64,000 nucleotides of DNA, taken from positions 144,866,488-144,930,487 of the forward strand of contig CM038214.1 in NCBI GenBank assembly GCA_021442155.1, given 5' to 3'. This DNA is from Cymbidium sinense (lineage: Eukaryota; Streptophyta; Magnoliopsida; Asparagales; Orchidaceae). Position numbers and translations under genes: made by a program. Shown piece by piece: positions 48,739 through 62,110 of the stretch. The notes beneath the pieces are model-generated. The model ran no database searches. It saw only the letters and a list, made by a program, of their open reading frames with translations, and had not been told where the DNA came from. How positions within the stretch are numbered: the stretch's first letter is position 1; each line of letters begins with the position of its first letter.

Positions 48739-51700
48739 TGGTGTTTATTTTTAGATGTATGGAGGGGACACCATCGTATTGGGGTACTTTTGAGGTGATT
48801 AGGTACAACATTGAGGTATGATGTACTATCTCGAAAGATAGAGGTATCACCCTACAATGGACCTAATCACGTAATAAGGACTCCTAAGGCATGATGGGTC
48901 TTCGAATGTACAAGAGATTTTTCTCCTACTTTACATGGATGAATAAAGCAGGGTTTATATTAAACTAGGTTCTTAAGTTCCATATGGAGGCAAGCCTCCA
49001 TAGTTAATTACATCTTATGAAATGAAATTTCCTAAGAATACTCTTGATTAAAGTAGACAATTATCATCTCCAAAGATTTCAAGGTTAGACTATCAAAAGA
49101 TTAGTTGTATTTGGAAAATCAATTGGGAAAGCTAAAGGAGAAGACTTATTTCTGGAATCCAAATGATATAAGTAGGAAATGCTCATGATACTAAGAAGCC
49201 TAATGAACATTCCAATCTATCCTACGATTGGGCTTTATAATTTTGAAGTTGAGGGGATTTATATGTTTTGAGTTGAAATTTAATTAGATTAGGGCTTATA
49301 CTCAACCAACACAAGGTTGTGGAAATTCTTAAGAGGTAAGGATTTATGCTCAGTCAAGGGAATAGCTACCTATCCTAAATCAAGGGAGCTTTACCCACCT
49401 AAATTGAAGTGAGTGACATAAGGGTTTAACTCCACAAGAGAGAATAAATTGTCGACTTCTGACTTATAATCGGAGTGGCCCTCCTCCCTACAAATTTAAA
49501 ACCATGTAGTTGGTCTTATGAATTGCAAGATTGCTAGGTAGTTATTTAATTAGAAAGAGACTAAAGTCCTAAACACACTTAGAGACTAGAGCATGAGTGG
49601 TATGAGCATATGACTTAATCTATAGATGCAAAATCTTTTCAAATTTTATTTCATTTTAGACACATCATTTTGATAGAGGCTTTAGGATTTCTTTTTCCTA
49701 AATGCATGATGAAATAGGTTATGGATCAAATCAGCAAGAAGAAGGTGTTCTCCACCACAAGGGATGCCCTCACAGGTCAAGCATTTTTTTATCGTGCAAG
49801 GATGGAGCTCCTTCATGTTCAAGAGAAAAGAATATGCATGCATGATGTGAAACATACAACCATACAGCTAAAGTGTTGCTAAATCTTTTAATTATCTTAT
49901 TTATGTCTTAGGATTTTTGATGAGGTTATGAGTTGTTTAAAATTTAATTATGAGTGATTAGTTGGGTAAAAAGTTATTTTTATCCCAAGGGCCTAATTGT
50001 ATCCAAGCCACACATTAAAGCATCAATCATTTAAGAAACTATGAAAAGCCGCCCCTAATGCACAATATGTAAACATAACATCAAAAAATTATATAAACTA
50101 TCATAAAAGAATAAAAGGCCACGCGGTCGATGTTGCATAACCCAAGAGAGAAAAGATGAATAATTATAATTGTATTAAATGCTATGGGGGACTTCTTTCT
50201 TTATATCTCCATTTTTGATTTGGTTCCTTTTTGATTTTGAAGGTGCTTGCTTCAAAGGCATCACAGGGCACCCCAGGATAAAGCCTTCTGGCCACTACTC
50301 ATCCTAATCCCCCATAGCACCAATCTTAATTCCTATTGCAAAACTTACATTTATGTGGGAAAAGAAATCTAACTACACATGCAAGATAAAGGTTTGCTAA
50401 ATATACATATAATCCCAAGCAGTTGTATTTATAATTTAGACTTAGCACCCTACACATGTGTAACTAAGCCCACCTGTCCTAACTTGGATTATGCTTAAGG
50501 ATTTAAGCAACCTACAAAAAGAGCATTCACATTTATTTTTAAGCATCCCTTAAGCATAATCCCCTACAGAAAACATCATTAGGCTAATATTGGCCTATCA
50601 TCCGCCTACAAGCATACCCTAACAACCAATCTAAAATAATACATCATAAAATAAAACATACATCACATCATACGCCATCCTAACTTAGAGCTAGAAGTGG
50701 TGACTTAATTCTAATGTGTGTATTAAGGTTTGTGTGGTAAGTCTTGTTAGGCATTAGTGTTGTATTTTCTAGTGTAGAAGGATTCAATTTAACATGAATT
50801 ATTGATTTCACTTGAAGTAGTTTAATTGATTTGAGAATTTTAATTTGTGTTTTCTTTTATTTCATTTGATTAAACTTAGAAACTAAGTGTTATGAAGAAA
50901 GGAAAAGAGAATTGCCCTCTTTCATCCCTACCTTAAGTCACTTTCTAAAGTATATTAATTTGATTTAGTTCTTTTTAGTGAATTGCTTATTAAATGATTT
51001 AATTAATCTGAAGTTTAGGTTCACTTTAAATAATCCTATTCAAAATGAAAGGCATCTTAAGATTAATTTAATTGAATTACTACCAGATAACATATATTAA
51101 ATCATTCCTTTCCATCACATGTAACATGCATCTGATTTAATCCTAAGTGTATCTATACATGTAACATATTTTAGCACTTTAAATGATAAATGTATGTGTA
51201 TGTTTAGAATTCATATTTTATTTGACTAAATTTTTTAAACATATTAATTTAAAACTTTATCCAAATTCTTATACAAAAAGGACATAAGAAATTGCTTTCC
51301 TTGGACACACATGGATGTATACATAAATAAGGGAAAGAAAACCATGCAAAGATTGTATATTTTTTGATTGAATCATTTATATATGTGAATTAAAGCTCTA
51401 TCCAAATTCTAATGTTGAAATACATAAGAATGAAATCAAATGGGTACGTGCCATTGTTAAACTAGGGAAGTGAGGTGATCAAATGACCTCCTTGGGGCTA
51501 GCTAAAGCCTCGTGTTCCTGGATGTCCAGACTATATACCCATTACCATTCAATCTTATATAAATCAACACATGAATAGAGGAAAGAGAACTCAACATTCA
51601 TACACTTAAGCTATAAGCACATGCATTTCTTATGTATTTATAACTAGAATCATATCACGTATTATTATTCATTTATAATATTTTGAAAAATACATTTGAA

Positions 51701-54700
51701 TTTAATAGTGATAATAGTAACATATATTAAATTAAATAAACACATGCAAGCTTACATAAAGGAAATCCATTTTATTTTACTTGATTTTGAAAAGATGGAT
51801 GCATGAATTCAAATGACATACCAAATTTAACATGATTGGAAAGAGGACAATCAAATATAAGCATGTGATTCATTCAACCAAACTAGTTCTTAAGGACAAT
51901 CAAATCAAATAAGATTATTTAAAGCAAACCAAAGCTTCTTTATTAATTAAGTTTTGTATTTGATTTGATTTAAAGAGGAGAAGAGAAATAATCACTTGTT
52001 GTTTTAAACCCATTCCCACATTATTGGTTTTATTTAAGTTAAGGAAATGTAATTAAGTTGATTTTATGGGTTAATTAAGTTTAACCCTTAATTAGATGAA
52101 TTAATTACCCTTACCTATGTCACCTTAAAGTAATTAACTAAATAATTATGAGCCAACATGATATGCATGGAAAATAAACTTGCAATGATCGAAATAAAAG
52201 GGGCCAAATGCAATTGGCTCATGATTAATAGTTAATTAGATTAAGGGACTTAATTAATTACTCTTATGGTTTTCCACATGTGGACTAACCATAATTTCAT
52301 TAAACTCTTTAGGTTATTAAACACCTAAAGTTCTACCCCATGATTTAATTAATTAAGGTCTGATGTGATTATGATTTCAATTTGATTAAGTGATTTAATT
52401 AATTAGTTAAATCATAATTAATTTCATTTTAAAAAGGGTGAAATGAACTTAGGGAAAGGGGTCCCAACCCTATTCCTTAGTTCCCTTACTATTGAACAAT
52501 GATTAATAAACTTAATTAACCAATTTATCACTATTCATGAGATTAATTAATCATTAATTAACTTAAAAGAGTAGTTAAGGTTTAATTATTCAATTTTCTT
52601 AATTAAGTGAGCAATAAATCCTAAGAAAATCATAGGAGGAAGAGGTCATCCCATTAAATTAGCCCACAAAATTTAGGATTAATTGCTCATGTAATATAGG
52701 AGTAATTAAGAAATTAATTTTGTAATTGAAGTTTAATTACTATTCAAAATTAGTTTAGATCATTTTTAATTAATTCTCTCTGAATTTTAAAATGAGTATT
52801 TATTTGCAATTTTTTATTTCTATGATTTTTATGATTTTAAGAAGTTTTAGCCATTAAAATGATTAATTAATTAAAGCCTAATCCTATATTTACATGGGCA
52901 CCGACATGGCGAGCTTTCCACATGGCACCACAAGATTGGCTACTTAAAACTTATCCGACTCAACACTTACATGGAGGTGGCCGATGCGCTTTCCCATATG
53001 TCATCCGATCTCTATGATTAATCCCACAACTTAATAAGATTAAACTAGATCGATCTAGTTGATCTAATCACAACCATCTGTTCTAATCATGTGGAATGGA
53101 TGATGCGTGATCTAATGTCACACGAGTGAGGAAGAATGGAGTCCGCCATTAATTACTCACTTGAAGCTTACCAGCTCGATCAACTCAAAAGGATCCCACA
53201 CCTTACAACATCGACGGAGGGGATCCAATATCAAGATCACATAAGATACAAGTTTTCTTCAAAACCTCAACCCTTTTTACCTAAGGATCAGTTTTGGAGG
53301 CATACCTTGCCAGAGCTTAAGATTAGTGGCTCAAATAATTGAGGAAGCTTCATATAGTAGAGATGAAGCCCTGTTAAGCACCAATTGGATAAATTCCTCA
53401 TTGTTCACTCGAAAGCCCACAAATTGATGATTTGGAGCTTATCTTTGATTGAAGTCCCACCTTCGGTGCTCAGGAAGCTTGGGAGATGATTTATTCTTAC
53501 TCAATAAGGCCTAGAGAAGGTGCATGCAAAGCTAATTTGAGTTTGATGGAGAAATGGGGAAGTTAGGTTAGAAATGGGAGTGTCCTATTTCAAGACAGAA
53601 GGGAATGGCATTTTCTGATCAAGGAATGAGCTTGGGATCTTAGGGAATGGCTCTAGAGGCTCATCTTGGGTAGTCTGAGGAATGATTTTGTGTGTTTGAG
53701 GAAATGAGGGGTGTATACCCCTTTTCATCTTGATCGGATGGATCGAGGTTTGCTATCCATCCGAGGGAGTCAGGGGAGGAGGTGAGTTGGCTCGCTTGGT
53801 TGAAGGTGTGGAGGTAGCTACCAAAAAGGAATCATGGCTCCAATGGGGAGGGTGAAGTGATTTCACCTCCCATGGGTCATGGCTGACCCAACCAGCCCTT
53901 GGGTTAGGTTGGGTAGTGTCCTAGCTGCCTAGGTGGACCATTGGGAGAGTACCAAGTGGCCAAGAAATGGAAATGACCACTTACATGAATAATTTGTCTC
54001 ATGTGATGACCATGACCCAAGCGTAGAATGATCATTTAGCATTGGGTTTGATTTTGATAGATTTGGAATGAGCCAAAAGTGGGTTAGCCCAAATTTCAAG
54101 TCAATTGGAGTTGATTTGGTTTGGTTTGGCACAATTTGACTCATTTAGATCAAATTGGGTTAGGTTCGGTCAAGTTAATCAATTGGTCAAATTAGGTTAA
54201 ACCAAGGGTTGGGTCAAGTTCATATGATCATTTGGGATGTTTTTGGTTCAATTGGTTTGGTTTAGATTGGCTTAAATTTGATTTTGGCTTAATTCAATTC
54301 ATTAGGGTCAAATTAGTTAAGTTGACTAATTTGACCAATTTGGACAAATTGGCTTGGGTTAGGTGTTGTTTGAGTTTAGTTGACCAATTAAAGATGATTA
54401 TAGGCTTTGGTTTCAATTAATTTGAATTTGGTTTTGACTTAGGCCAAGTTGAACCTTTAGATCAATTTGGGCTAAGTAGGTCAATTGGGTTCATTGGTCA
54501 AATCATGGCTTTGGTCAAGTTCAACAATCAATTTAGAACAAACTTGAGCCATTAGTTGCAATTAATTTAGTTTATATTTTGATTTGACCCAATTTGGTCT
54601 TTTAAGTCAATTTGGGTCAACTTGAGTCAAGAGGGCCAATTGGTTTTAGTTTGACTCAATTGAAGGTCAAGTCATATTCAAATATTGATTTTGATTTGGT

Positions 54701-55874
54701 ATGAATTGGTTTTAAAGGATTTGGATTGGGTTGCACTTTGGCTAGTTTGGGTTCATATGGGTTAAGGGGTTGACTCTGGCAAATTACCAAGTTGACTTGG
54801 TTTGACCAAATTTGTGATAATTGATCAACCTAGGGTGATCAACAATCATGATGGGAGGTTTTGATGGGCTTGGTTCAATTCAATTTGGGTAGGATTAGAA
54901 CATTGCTCGAATAGGTCAAATAGGCCACTTTGGGTCAAGTGGACCAATTAGGTTTAATTGGCTTGACTTTGGGTTGAGTTTATATATAGATTTGGGATTG
55001 ATATATAAATTCAATTGCAACTGGTTTGGGTTCAAATAGGTTTTGGTTCATTTGAATATTTCAAGTCAGAAGGGTTAAGTTGGGTTTGACTTGGGTTGAT
55101 TTTGGTTTGGCTTGATGATTGTAGATTTTATTTATATTTGTGAATATGATTGAAGGTATGATTGATTCATGATAAAATCAATTAATTTTTGGTTTTGGAA
55201 TGAAGGAATTTGGCTAAGTCATGGAGTTGGGTCATGTGGCTTAGGTTTGGATTGGTTTAGTTTTGATGATTTAAATGTATATTTTCTTTATATTTGTGAA
55301 GATGAATGAAAATATGATTGATTTGTGAGAAAATCAATTGAGTTTGACTTGATTTGGATTAAGATTTGGCTAAGTCAACGGGATAAGTCATATGGCTTAG
55401 GAAGGGTTTCGATTTAATTTGATTTAGTTTGATTTAGTTTGATCATTTGAATGTAGATTTGATATTTTAGAAGATGATTGAAGATATAAATTGATTATAA
55501 GAAAATCATTGATTTTGGATTGATTTGGACTAAGATTTGGCTAAGTCCGTGGATAGGTCATATGAGGAAGGGTTTCAAGTTTGGATTTGATCATGGGCTT
55601 CAATCATTTGGTTTTGGAATTTGGGTTTGGATTTGGATTTGATGTGTTGAATTGAACTTGAGGTTTGGTTTGAGAAGGTGAACATGGATTGGATTTGGGT
55701 TGTATTTATCCTAATCCCTAAGGCATAACCTAATCCTATGGTTAACCCTTCTAAGTCTTTAGGCTTAGTTGAGTGTTTACATAATTGTTAGAAGTGTCTT
55801 ATGACTACAATGTCTTAGTGTCTAGAAGACTTCTAAGATGGGAAGATTGAATTCACACTTCAAAAGTGAGGCTA
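48739..55874 (-). mobile_element. Large noncoding TG...CA element, inverted copy R2
   Basis: Reverse complement of the L copies over its full length. On the + strand it starts TGGTG and ends AAAAGTGAGGCTA. The word GGGCCTT lies on both sides (48,731-48,737 and 55,877-55,883), while copy A has a single counterpart at about 7,786, as expected for a target-site duplication. It is the most complete inverted copy and contains the region hidden by the gap in R1. Confidence 0.8.
53900..54990 (-). repeat. TTGACC-rich tract in R2
   Basis: Reverse-complement version of the tract in L-A and L-B, with many 'gggtcaa' and 'ggtcaa' words. It is followed by about three ~165-bp units (55,130-55,600) homologous to the 178-bp repeat ('ggctaagtc' at about 55,212, 55,372 and 55,541). 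Confidence 0.7.
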
Positions 55875-55889
55875 ATGGGCCTTAGGCTC

Positions 55890-56340
55890 CATAGTGTTGC
55901 TCAAAGGTTCTTTCTGGGAGCATCATCCTCAAGTCAAGAAGTTGATGTAGAACTTGAGGATGATTCATATAAATATTTAATAGAATTACCTTTTTATTGG
56001 TACTTACTTTGTGTTCATAATTTAGTAAAGAAAGGGTTAATCCCACATACTTGGTCAAAGCCTAGGTCAGACTACATCAAAAAATATGGAAAACAAATGT
56101 AAAAGCTCTCAATCAAGATCACAGATAGATATAGGGTCAATCGATGATGACAATCACCAATCATCACCAATCATTTGGAATCGATAAGTTCTTTTCAAAT
56201 CACATTATCTCATATGAGAGATGCTTAGAAACTTCGATGATCTAGATGATTTTGAAGTCAAAGATGCACCGCTAGAGTTCAAGAAGAGATCAAGTCAACC
56301 ATCGATGAGGAAATCAACTTAAGAACTGAAGTAGATCCAT
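55890..56340 (+). pseudogene. Protease-RT linker, copy C
   Basis: The frame open at 55,866-56,102 reads RFFLGASSSSQEVDVELE and VKKGLIPHTWSKPRSDYIKK, matching the copy B linker. Later parts are frameshifted. The first half of the linker is deleted at the R2 side. Confidence 0.75.
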
Positions 56341-57230
56341 GCATGACATACATTAGTTCTTTATTGAATGAAATTGAAACCAATGACTTAGTTAGGCTAT
56401 TGACTGAGTTTAAGAACTGGTTTGCATGGAATTATGAAGAGATGCTTGGATTGGCTCCTGATGTAGCGGTCCATAAAATAGTAATAGAGCCTACTGCTAA
56501 CCCTATCAAACAAGCTCCTAGATGCATGCGATTAGACATAGAATAATAGGTCATTTATGAAGTCAAGAAACTTATCGATGATGGCTTCATCCGGAAGAAA
56601 AATACCCTACCTGGTTAACTTGTGTCATCGTAGTTAAGAAAAAGAATGGCCAAATTCACATATGCATCAATTTTAGGGATTTAAATAAGGCATGTCCAAA
56701 AGATGAATTTACATTACCAATCCTGGAGCTGATGGTGGACATTGCCTCATCTCATGTAGTCTTCTCATGGATGGCTCATTTGGATATAACCAAATAAAGA
56801 TAGCCTCAAGATGAAAGAAACACCTATTAGAACCTTGATGAATCTATTATTATAAGGTCATGCTTTCAGCCTTAAAATGCTAGTTCTACATGCCTATGAC
56901 TCAATCAATCATGAACTCATTCATCAAGTCGAAGTGCTATGTCATGTTCTCATGGTCAAAAGTAGAGAAAAGGAATACCATCTCTTTGACTTCAGAGTGG
57001 TTTTTGAATAATTAAGATAATTTAACCTCAAAATGAACCCCTTGAAGTGTGCATTCAAAGTAGCTTCAAGAAAATTCCTTGGTTTTGTTGTCCGACACTA
57101 GGGAATCAAAATTGCTCTAGAGAAGATTAAGGCGATATTAGAAATGCTACCCCTAAAATTTTAACTCAACTTAGATAATTCCAAGGGCAGTTGGCATATC
57201 TAAGATGCTTTATATCCAACTTATTGAGAA
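56341..57230 (+). pseudogene. Reverse transcriptase, copy C
   Basis: The open block 56,343-56,546 reads TYISSLLNEIETNDLVRLLT, then LAPDVAVHKIVIEPTANPIK, the pre-RT segment. Further blocks include KKKNGQIHICINFRDLNKAC and a damaged first-Asp strand near 56,765 (one short deletion before MDGSFGYNQ). The YxDD region near 56,938 reads YVMF, so the active site is destroyed. Dead. Confidence 0.85.
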
Positions 57231-57755
57231 AATGTCAACCATTCTTAGCACTTTTTAAATAGGATGCCAAGTTTAAGTGGATGACAAGTCTGAGCATGCC
57301 TTTGAAGATATCAAGCATTACCTGATGATGTCGCCTGTTATAGCCACCCTTATCCCGAGCAAACTGCTCATACTTTACATTGCTGCTTGACTCTCTTGGT
57401 GTATTGTTGGCCCAAGCTAATGATAAAGGGAAGGAAAGCACACTCTAGTACCTCAGCCATCGTCTAATCCCTATTGAGGATAATTATCCACCCATTGAGA
57501 AGCATTGCCTAGTTTTAATCTTTATATCCTAAAAGTTATAACACTACATTCTTCTTTGTAATGTGAACTTAATCTCTAGGATCAATCCACTACAGCATCT
57601 CATGACATGACCATGGTATCCAGATGATTAGCATGATGGTCCATGATCCTCTCGCAGTTTGACATTACCTTCGTACCCCTCTATGCAGTGAAAGGACAAG
57701 CACTAGCAGATTTCTTAGCAACACACTCACTTCCTGCTAACTCTTTGCTTAGTGA
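57231..57755 (+). pseudogene. Gypsy-type RNase H, copy C
   Basis: Words SLGVLLAQANDKGKES, EDNYPPIEKHCLVLIF and a damaged HYIL segment are readable in pieces. The tether MILSQFDITFVPLYAVKGQA with LADFLATHS is intact in the frame open from 57,643. That tether links the two RNase H domains in Tat elements. Confidence 0.85.
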
Positions 57756-57779
57756 TGATTTCCCCAATGAACAAATCAT

Positions 57780-58205
57780 GAACTTAGGGGATACTCGCAT
57801 TCACTGTAGGGAGATGTACTTTGATGGTATGACTTCTTCTCAAAGAGGAGAAGAACCACAATCTACTATTCCAGGAAAGGCATGAGTAAGAATAGTTCTC
57901 TTAACTCCGGACCACGATGTGATGAGATTCTCATATCATCTATCCAATCCTTGCACCAATGAAGTCAATATGAGGCTTAAGTGCGTGAGTTTGTTGTTAC
58001 ACTAAGCATCCAGAACATCAATATCTTCGTAGGATTATTAGCTAGTTATCAACCAAATCACTGGATCCTATAAGGTTATAAAGCCCAAGCTCCATCACTA
58101 CCACAAGTACACCATGGAGTTGTTGGCCCAAATCATAGAGGTTATGATTTATAAGATTCCTCGAGGAGAGAACGTTGTAGCGTATGCTTTAGCCAAAATA
58201 GATAA
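57780..58205 (+). pseudogene. Second (archaeal-type) RNase H, copy C
   Basis: Begins with MYFDGMTSSQRGEE near 57,815. Then come a VLLTP strand, a damaged region where the IYGDS strand should be (about 58,020), and the words near 58,110 (ELLAQI, IPRGENVVAYALAK) that end this domain. Frameshifts near 57,885 and 57,970. Confidence 0.8.
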
Positions 58206-59580
58206 ATCTTATCCTTATTGATATTGAACTCATCAAATAGTACTCTCTTGAAGATGAGGTTGCCATTACCAAGATAGATAAGGAGTTAGATTGGAGGAAA
58301 CCATTCACGGATAACCTAAATAAAGGAAAACTACCTTAAGAGAAGTCCCAAGCCCATTAGATGAAGAAAAGAGCACTTTCCTATGCTATTGTGGATGGTA
58401 TCTTGTACTAGAGTTCTTTTGATCATATGTGGTTATGTTGTTTAGATAAGAATGAAGCCTGTAAGATCACTAAGGTACACTTAGGATTATGTGGAGCCAA
58501 CCAATCCGGTCTGAAGATGAAAGCCAAGATCAGGAGACTAGGATACTACTGGTCATCGATGATCAAAGATTACATAGATATGGCTAGGCAATGTGACCAA
58601 TGTCAAATACACAGTGTGGTCCTACACCAACCACCCAACATTCTACATTTTACATTGGCCTCATGGCCATTCGAGTGTTGGGGTACTGACATAGTGGGTC
58701 TGATTGATCCTCCTTCTTCCAAAGGTCATTGGTTCATCTTAGCTTCTAGTGACTTCTTTTTCCAAATGGGCGTAGGTGATTCTACTCAGAGAGGTCATAG
58801 CTTAGCATGCGCTCTAGTTTTTTAAGAACTATATCTTATATAGGGTCGGAGTACCTTAATGAATTATATCTGATAATGGTACTGTATTTAAAATTATTGA
58901 GATCAAAAATTTTCCCAGAGACATAGAATAGATTGGAGATATTCTACCATCAACTACGTGAGGGAAAATGGCTTAACAGAAGCCTTCAACAAAAATCTGA
59001 TCCAATTACTGAAGAAGATAGTCAACAACAACAAGCAACAATGGCATGAGCAATTAGTTGAAGCCTTGTGGGCCTACCACACCATATATAGAACTCCAAT
59101 TCAATCTACTCCTTTCTCCTTAGTGTATGGGTCTGAAGCTATTCTACCATTAGAAGTCTAACTCCTAACACGAAGGTTAGTTATGGGTAGCAAGGTCATA
59201 ATAAAGTAGACTAGCAAGTTGTGGTTAGAAGAGCTCAAAGGTTTGGAGGAGAGATGCCTGCGAGCATGCCAAAACCTCAAGTTGTATAAAGCTAAAATGA
59301 TTCAAGCTCACAACAAGTTGGTCCATCCTAGAGCTTTTCATGTAGGAGAGCTTATTTTAGTTCTACGAAGATAGATTATTGCCTGTCGTATGATGGGAGG
59401 CAAGTTTGAACCCACTTGGGAAGGCCCTTTTGTCATAGAGAAGGCCTACCAAAGAGGATCTTATCAGCTTATTAATCATAAGGGAGATAACCCAATGCAT
59501 CCAATCAAATTGCTCTACTTAAATAAATATTATAAATCATGTTTAAAAATAATTTTCATAATTGAAATTTCCATTTTGAA
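58206..59580 (+). pseudogene. Integrase, copy C
   Basis: The block 58,427-58,825 carries the zinc domain: the first His is kept (KVHLGLC), the second is replaced (GANQ), and the Cys pair is kept (QCDQCQ). The first core Asp follows in WGTDIVGLID. ISDNGTVF (about 58,865) holds the second Asp. The block 58,958-59,161 has the Glu in ENGLTEAFNK, then WHEQLVEALWAYHTIYRTP. The tail MMGGKFEPTWEGPFVIEKAY runs to KYYK near 59,535, where the ancestral stop seen in copy A is lost. All three catalytic residues survive, but in separate frames. Confidence 0.85.
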
Positions 59581-59629
59581 TTCAATCTCTTTAGTGTTAA
59601 AAATATTGTCGTTTATGAATCTACCATGA

Positions 59630-61040
59630 TGTGTTTAGGGTAGGTGTAAGGAACCCGAGTAGCGTCCTATCCTTCATCAACACAACACAAACACAAACTA
59701 TACACAAACATATAAAATAAACACATATATTTTTCCTTGGGCTACTCTGAGTTGAGATAACGCCCCAAACAACACTCACTCATTAGCTACTCTAAGTCGG
59801 GCTGACGTACTACCCTGCTAGTGTGTCACTCTAGTGGTCTTCTTGCTTTGGAGGATGTAAGTCTACTACGCTTTCCTTCCTTACTTGGCCACCGCACACT
59901 GATGAGTGCCTTGTTAGTTTTGTAGGAATTTACTACATGGGGTAAGTTACCTCATGTTGGATTCATTTAAGAGGATGTGAGTCGACTATGCTTTCTTCTT
60001 GAATTAGCCTTCGTGCGCTAACTAGGTCAAAAATGTTTGAGGTTTAGGATAAGTCCCCTAGTGCTTCCTCTTCCGCTTCAAGTCATCCCTTCCGAGGCTT
60101 CCCACTTAGTAGTCGCTCTAGGTCAAATAACATTTGTCCCGCTGACGATAGACTATCTCGATGATCAATTTCGCTTGGAAAGTTGTAAGACTACATGCTT
60201 TCTTTATTGATTGATCATTGGACACTGACAAGCACCTTAGGTTGGTTGGTTCTCACTATGTTGATGGATACATCACTCATGTTGATGGATAAACCTTAGG
60301 TTGGTTGTTCTCACACCTTAGGATACACCACTCATGGAAGATGTAAGTCTGCTACACATTCTCCTTGAATTGGCCACCGTACACCTATAGGCTTTTTTTA
60401 GGGCTCAGGATAATGCCCTCATAGCACCTTCCTTATGGGCACTATATTTAGATCACATCCTTTGTGACACCATTTAGACATTACCCAAGTTACTATCAGA
60501 TTGGACAGTTCCCCTTTTCTAGTAACAACCCCTATGGTTGGAGAATCTATCCCATGGATGTGCAGATTATCCCTTGATCTAGTAAATTTGAGATATGTCA
60601 AGGCCGACAAAGTCCCTTCTCAGTGTGGTCCCTCATACACCAATAGGGTCCACATAAACATATAAATAAAATATATATTCACTTGTGGATTTGGAGGACA
60701 TGCCTAGTGGTACCTTTTTCCAAGTAGCATCCTATCTTTAGGACAATGTCAGCAAAACTCCCAATAAGAATTGTCTGACTACTCTTGAGTTGATATAAGT
60801 CCCCAATAGCATTCACTCAGTAGTTTCCCCTAAGTCAAGTTCAATTTGTTATGCTACCAACAAGTCACCCCAGTAGTTGTTCCATTCTTTAGAAGATGTA
60901 AGCCTGTTATGCCTTCTTCCTAGCACAGTCATTGCACACTAAAAGAAAACCTCTTAAGTTGGCTAGCTTTAATCAATTGCCAGTAGACTATCTATTTGAA
61001 TTTGTAAATCTAAGATAGGATGAGTTTGATATAGCCCCTT
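59630..61040 (+). repeat. 3' noncoding repeats of Tat copy C
   Basis: Marks 'gatgtaagtc'/'gatgtgagtc' plus 'ctttcttc' recur near 59,853, 59,974, 60,185 (variant), 60,340 and 60,891, continuing to 61,313. Units are about 120-150 bp. Includes an extra 'gttgatggata' duplication at 60,260-60,300, also visible in copy B near 33,400-33,460. Confidence 0.75.
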
Positions 61041-62110
61041 CTTAGTGGGTCCATCTCACACTGACATGGTTCATAAATTAAATCTATCAAATTTGATCAA
61101 GCTAACATCCCCAGTGGATATGCCCTCAAGTCAAAATCAAACTAAACCGACCAAAACATATCAAATCACATAAAATTAAAATAAAATTAATCCTAGCTAC
61201 TTTTGAGTTGACATAAGTCCTCACTGCCATTCACTGATTAGTCATCCTAGGTCAAGTTTGATTTGTTATGCATCCAACAGGTCACCCCAGTTGTTGTTCC
61301 TCACTTCAGAAGATGTAAGTTTTCTATGCCTTCTTTCTAGCATAGCTGTTGCACATCGAAAGGTAATCCCTTAGGTTGGCTAGCTCTACCACACAGTCAG
61401 TAGACTATACCTTTAGATTTGTTAACGTAAAGTAGGTCAAGGCTAATATAGCCCCATCTTAGTTGGTCCATCACACACCAATAGGGTCCATACATTAACT
61501 CAGATTAAATTAAACCCAATCTAATTTTTCCAATGGAGTTAAATCAAACCCTTCTCCCCAGTGGAGCCTCAAATCATATATAAATAAGTCAAGCAAGCAA
61601 ATCAAATTCAGAACCAACCTCTCTAGTGGAGACAAATTAATCCAACTCCCCCAATAGAGTTTAAATCAAAGAAATCCAACCAAACTCTTATTCCCAATGG
61701 ATACATCCCTAAATAAATCTATGAAATTAAACTCAAATCCTAATCCCATGGATAGCTCAAACCTGCTTCCCTAGTGGAAGGTTCATATACCCGATCCCTA
61801 ATAAACTCAAGCCCATATCTCTAGCAGATATGCCTCCACATCAATTAAATAAAATAAATTAAGTTGATTTGATCTTAATCCCTGATGGATTATAGATTCT
61901 TATCCCCAAAGGATCTTCTTTCCACAAATCATATAATCAAATCAAATTCAAACCTTATCCCGAATAGATTTTCTTCTTCCATGCCTCGACATAGACCCTC
62001 ACATGTCATGTATAATGCATGTGTGATCAAGTGATTTCTCTCCATGTCCTTGACATGGAATTCTCATCAAATCATATTTCTTCTCTTATGGAAACCTTTA
62101 ATACTTCAAC
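61041..62110 (+). other. Tract X of Tat copy C, proximal part
   Basis: Uninterrupted continuation of the 3' region, equivalent to 40,659-41,520. It holds short units with 'ccaatggagt', 'ctagtggaga' or 'ccaatggata' marks every 40-60 bp between 61,520 and 61,960. Noncoding. Confidence 0.6.

Larger units (their letters stand above)
55875..61040 (+). mobile_element. Tat/Ogre-type retrotransposon, copy C (decayed, central part)
   Basis: Resumes inside PR right after R2 and runs through linker, RT, two RNases H, integrase and 3' repeats. It passes directly into tract X without an L insertion. Compared with copy A, about 0.8 kb is missing just after R2 (the PR C-terminus, the A/G tract and half of the linker). 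Confidence 0.8.
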
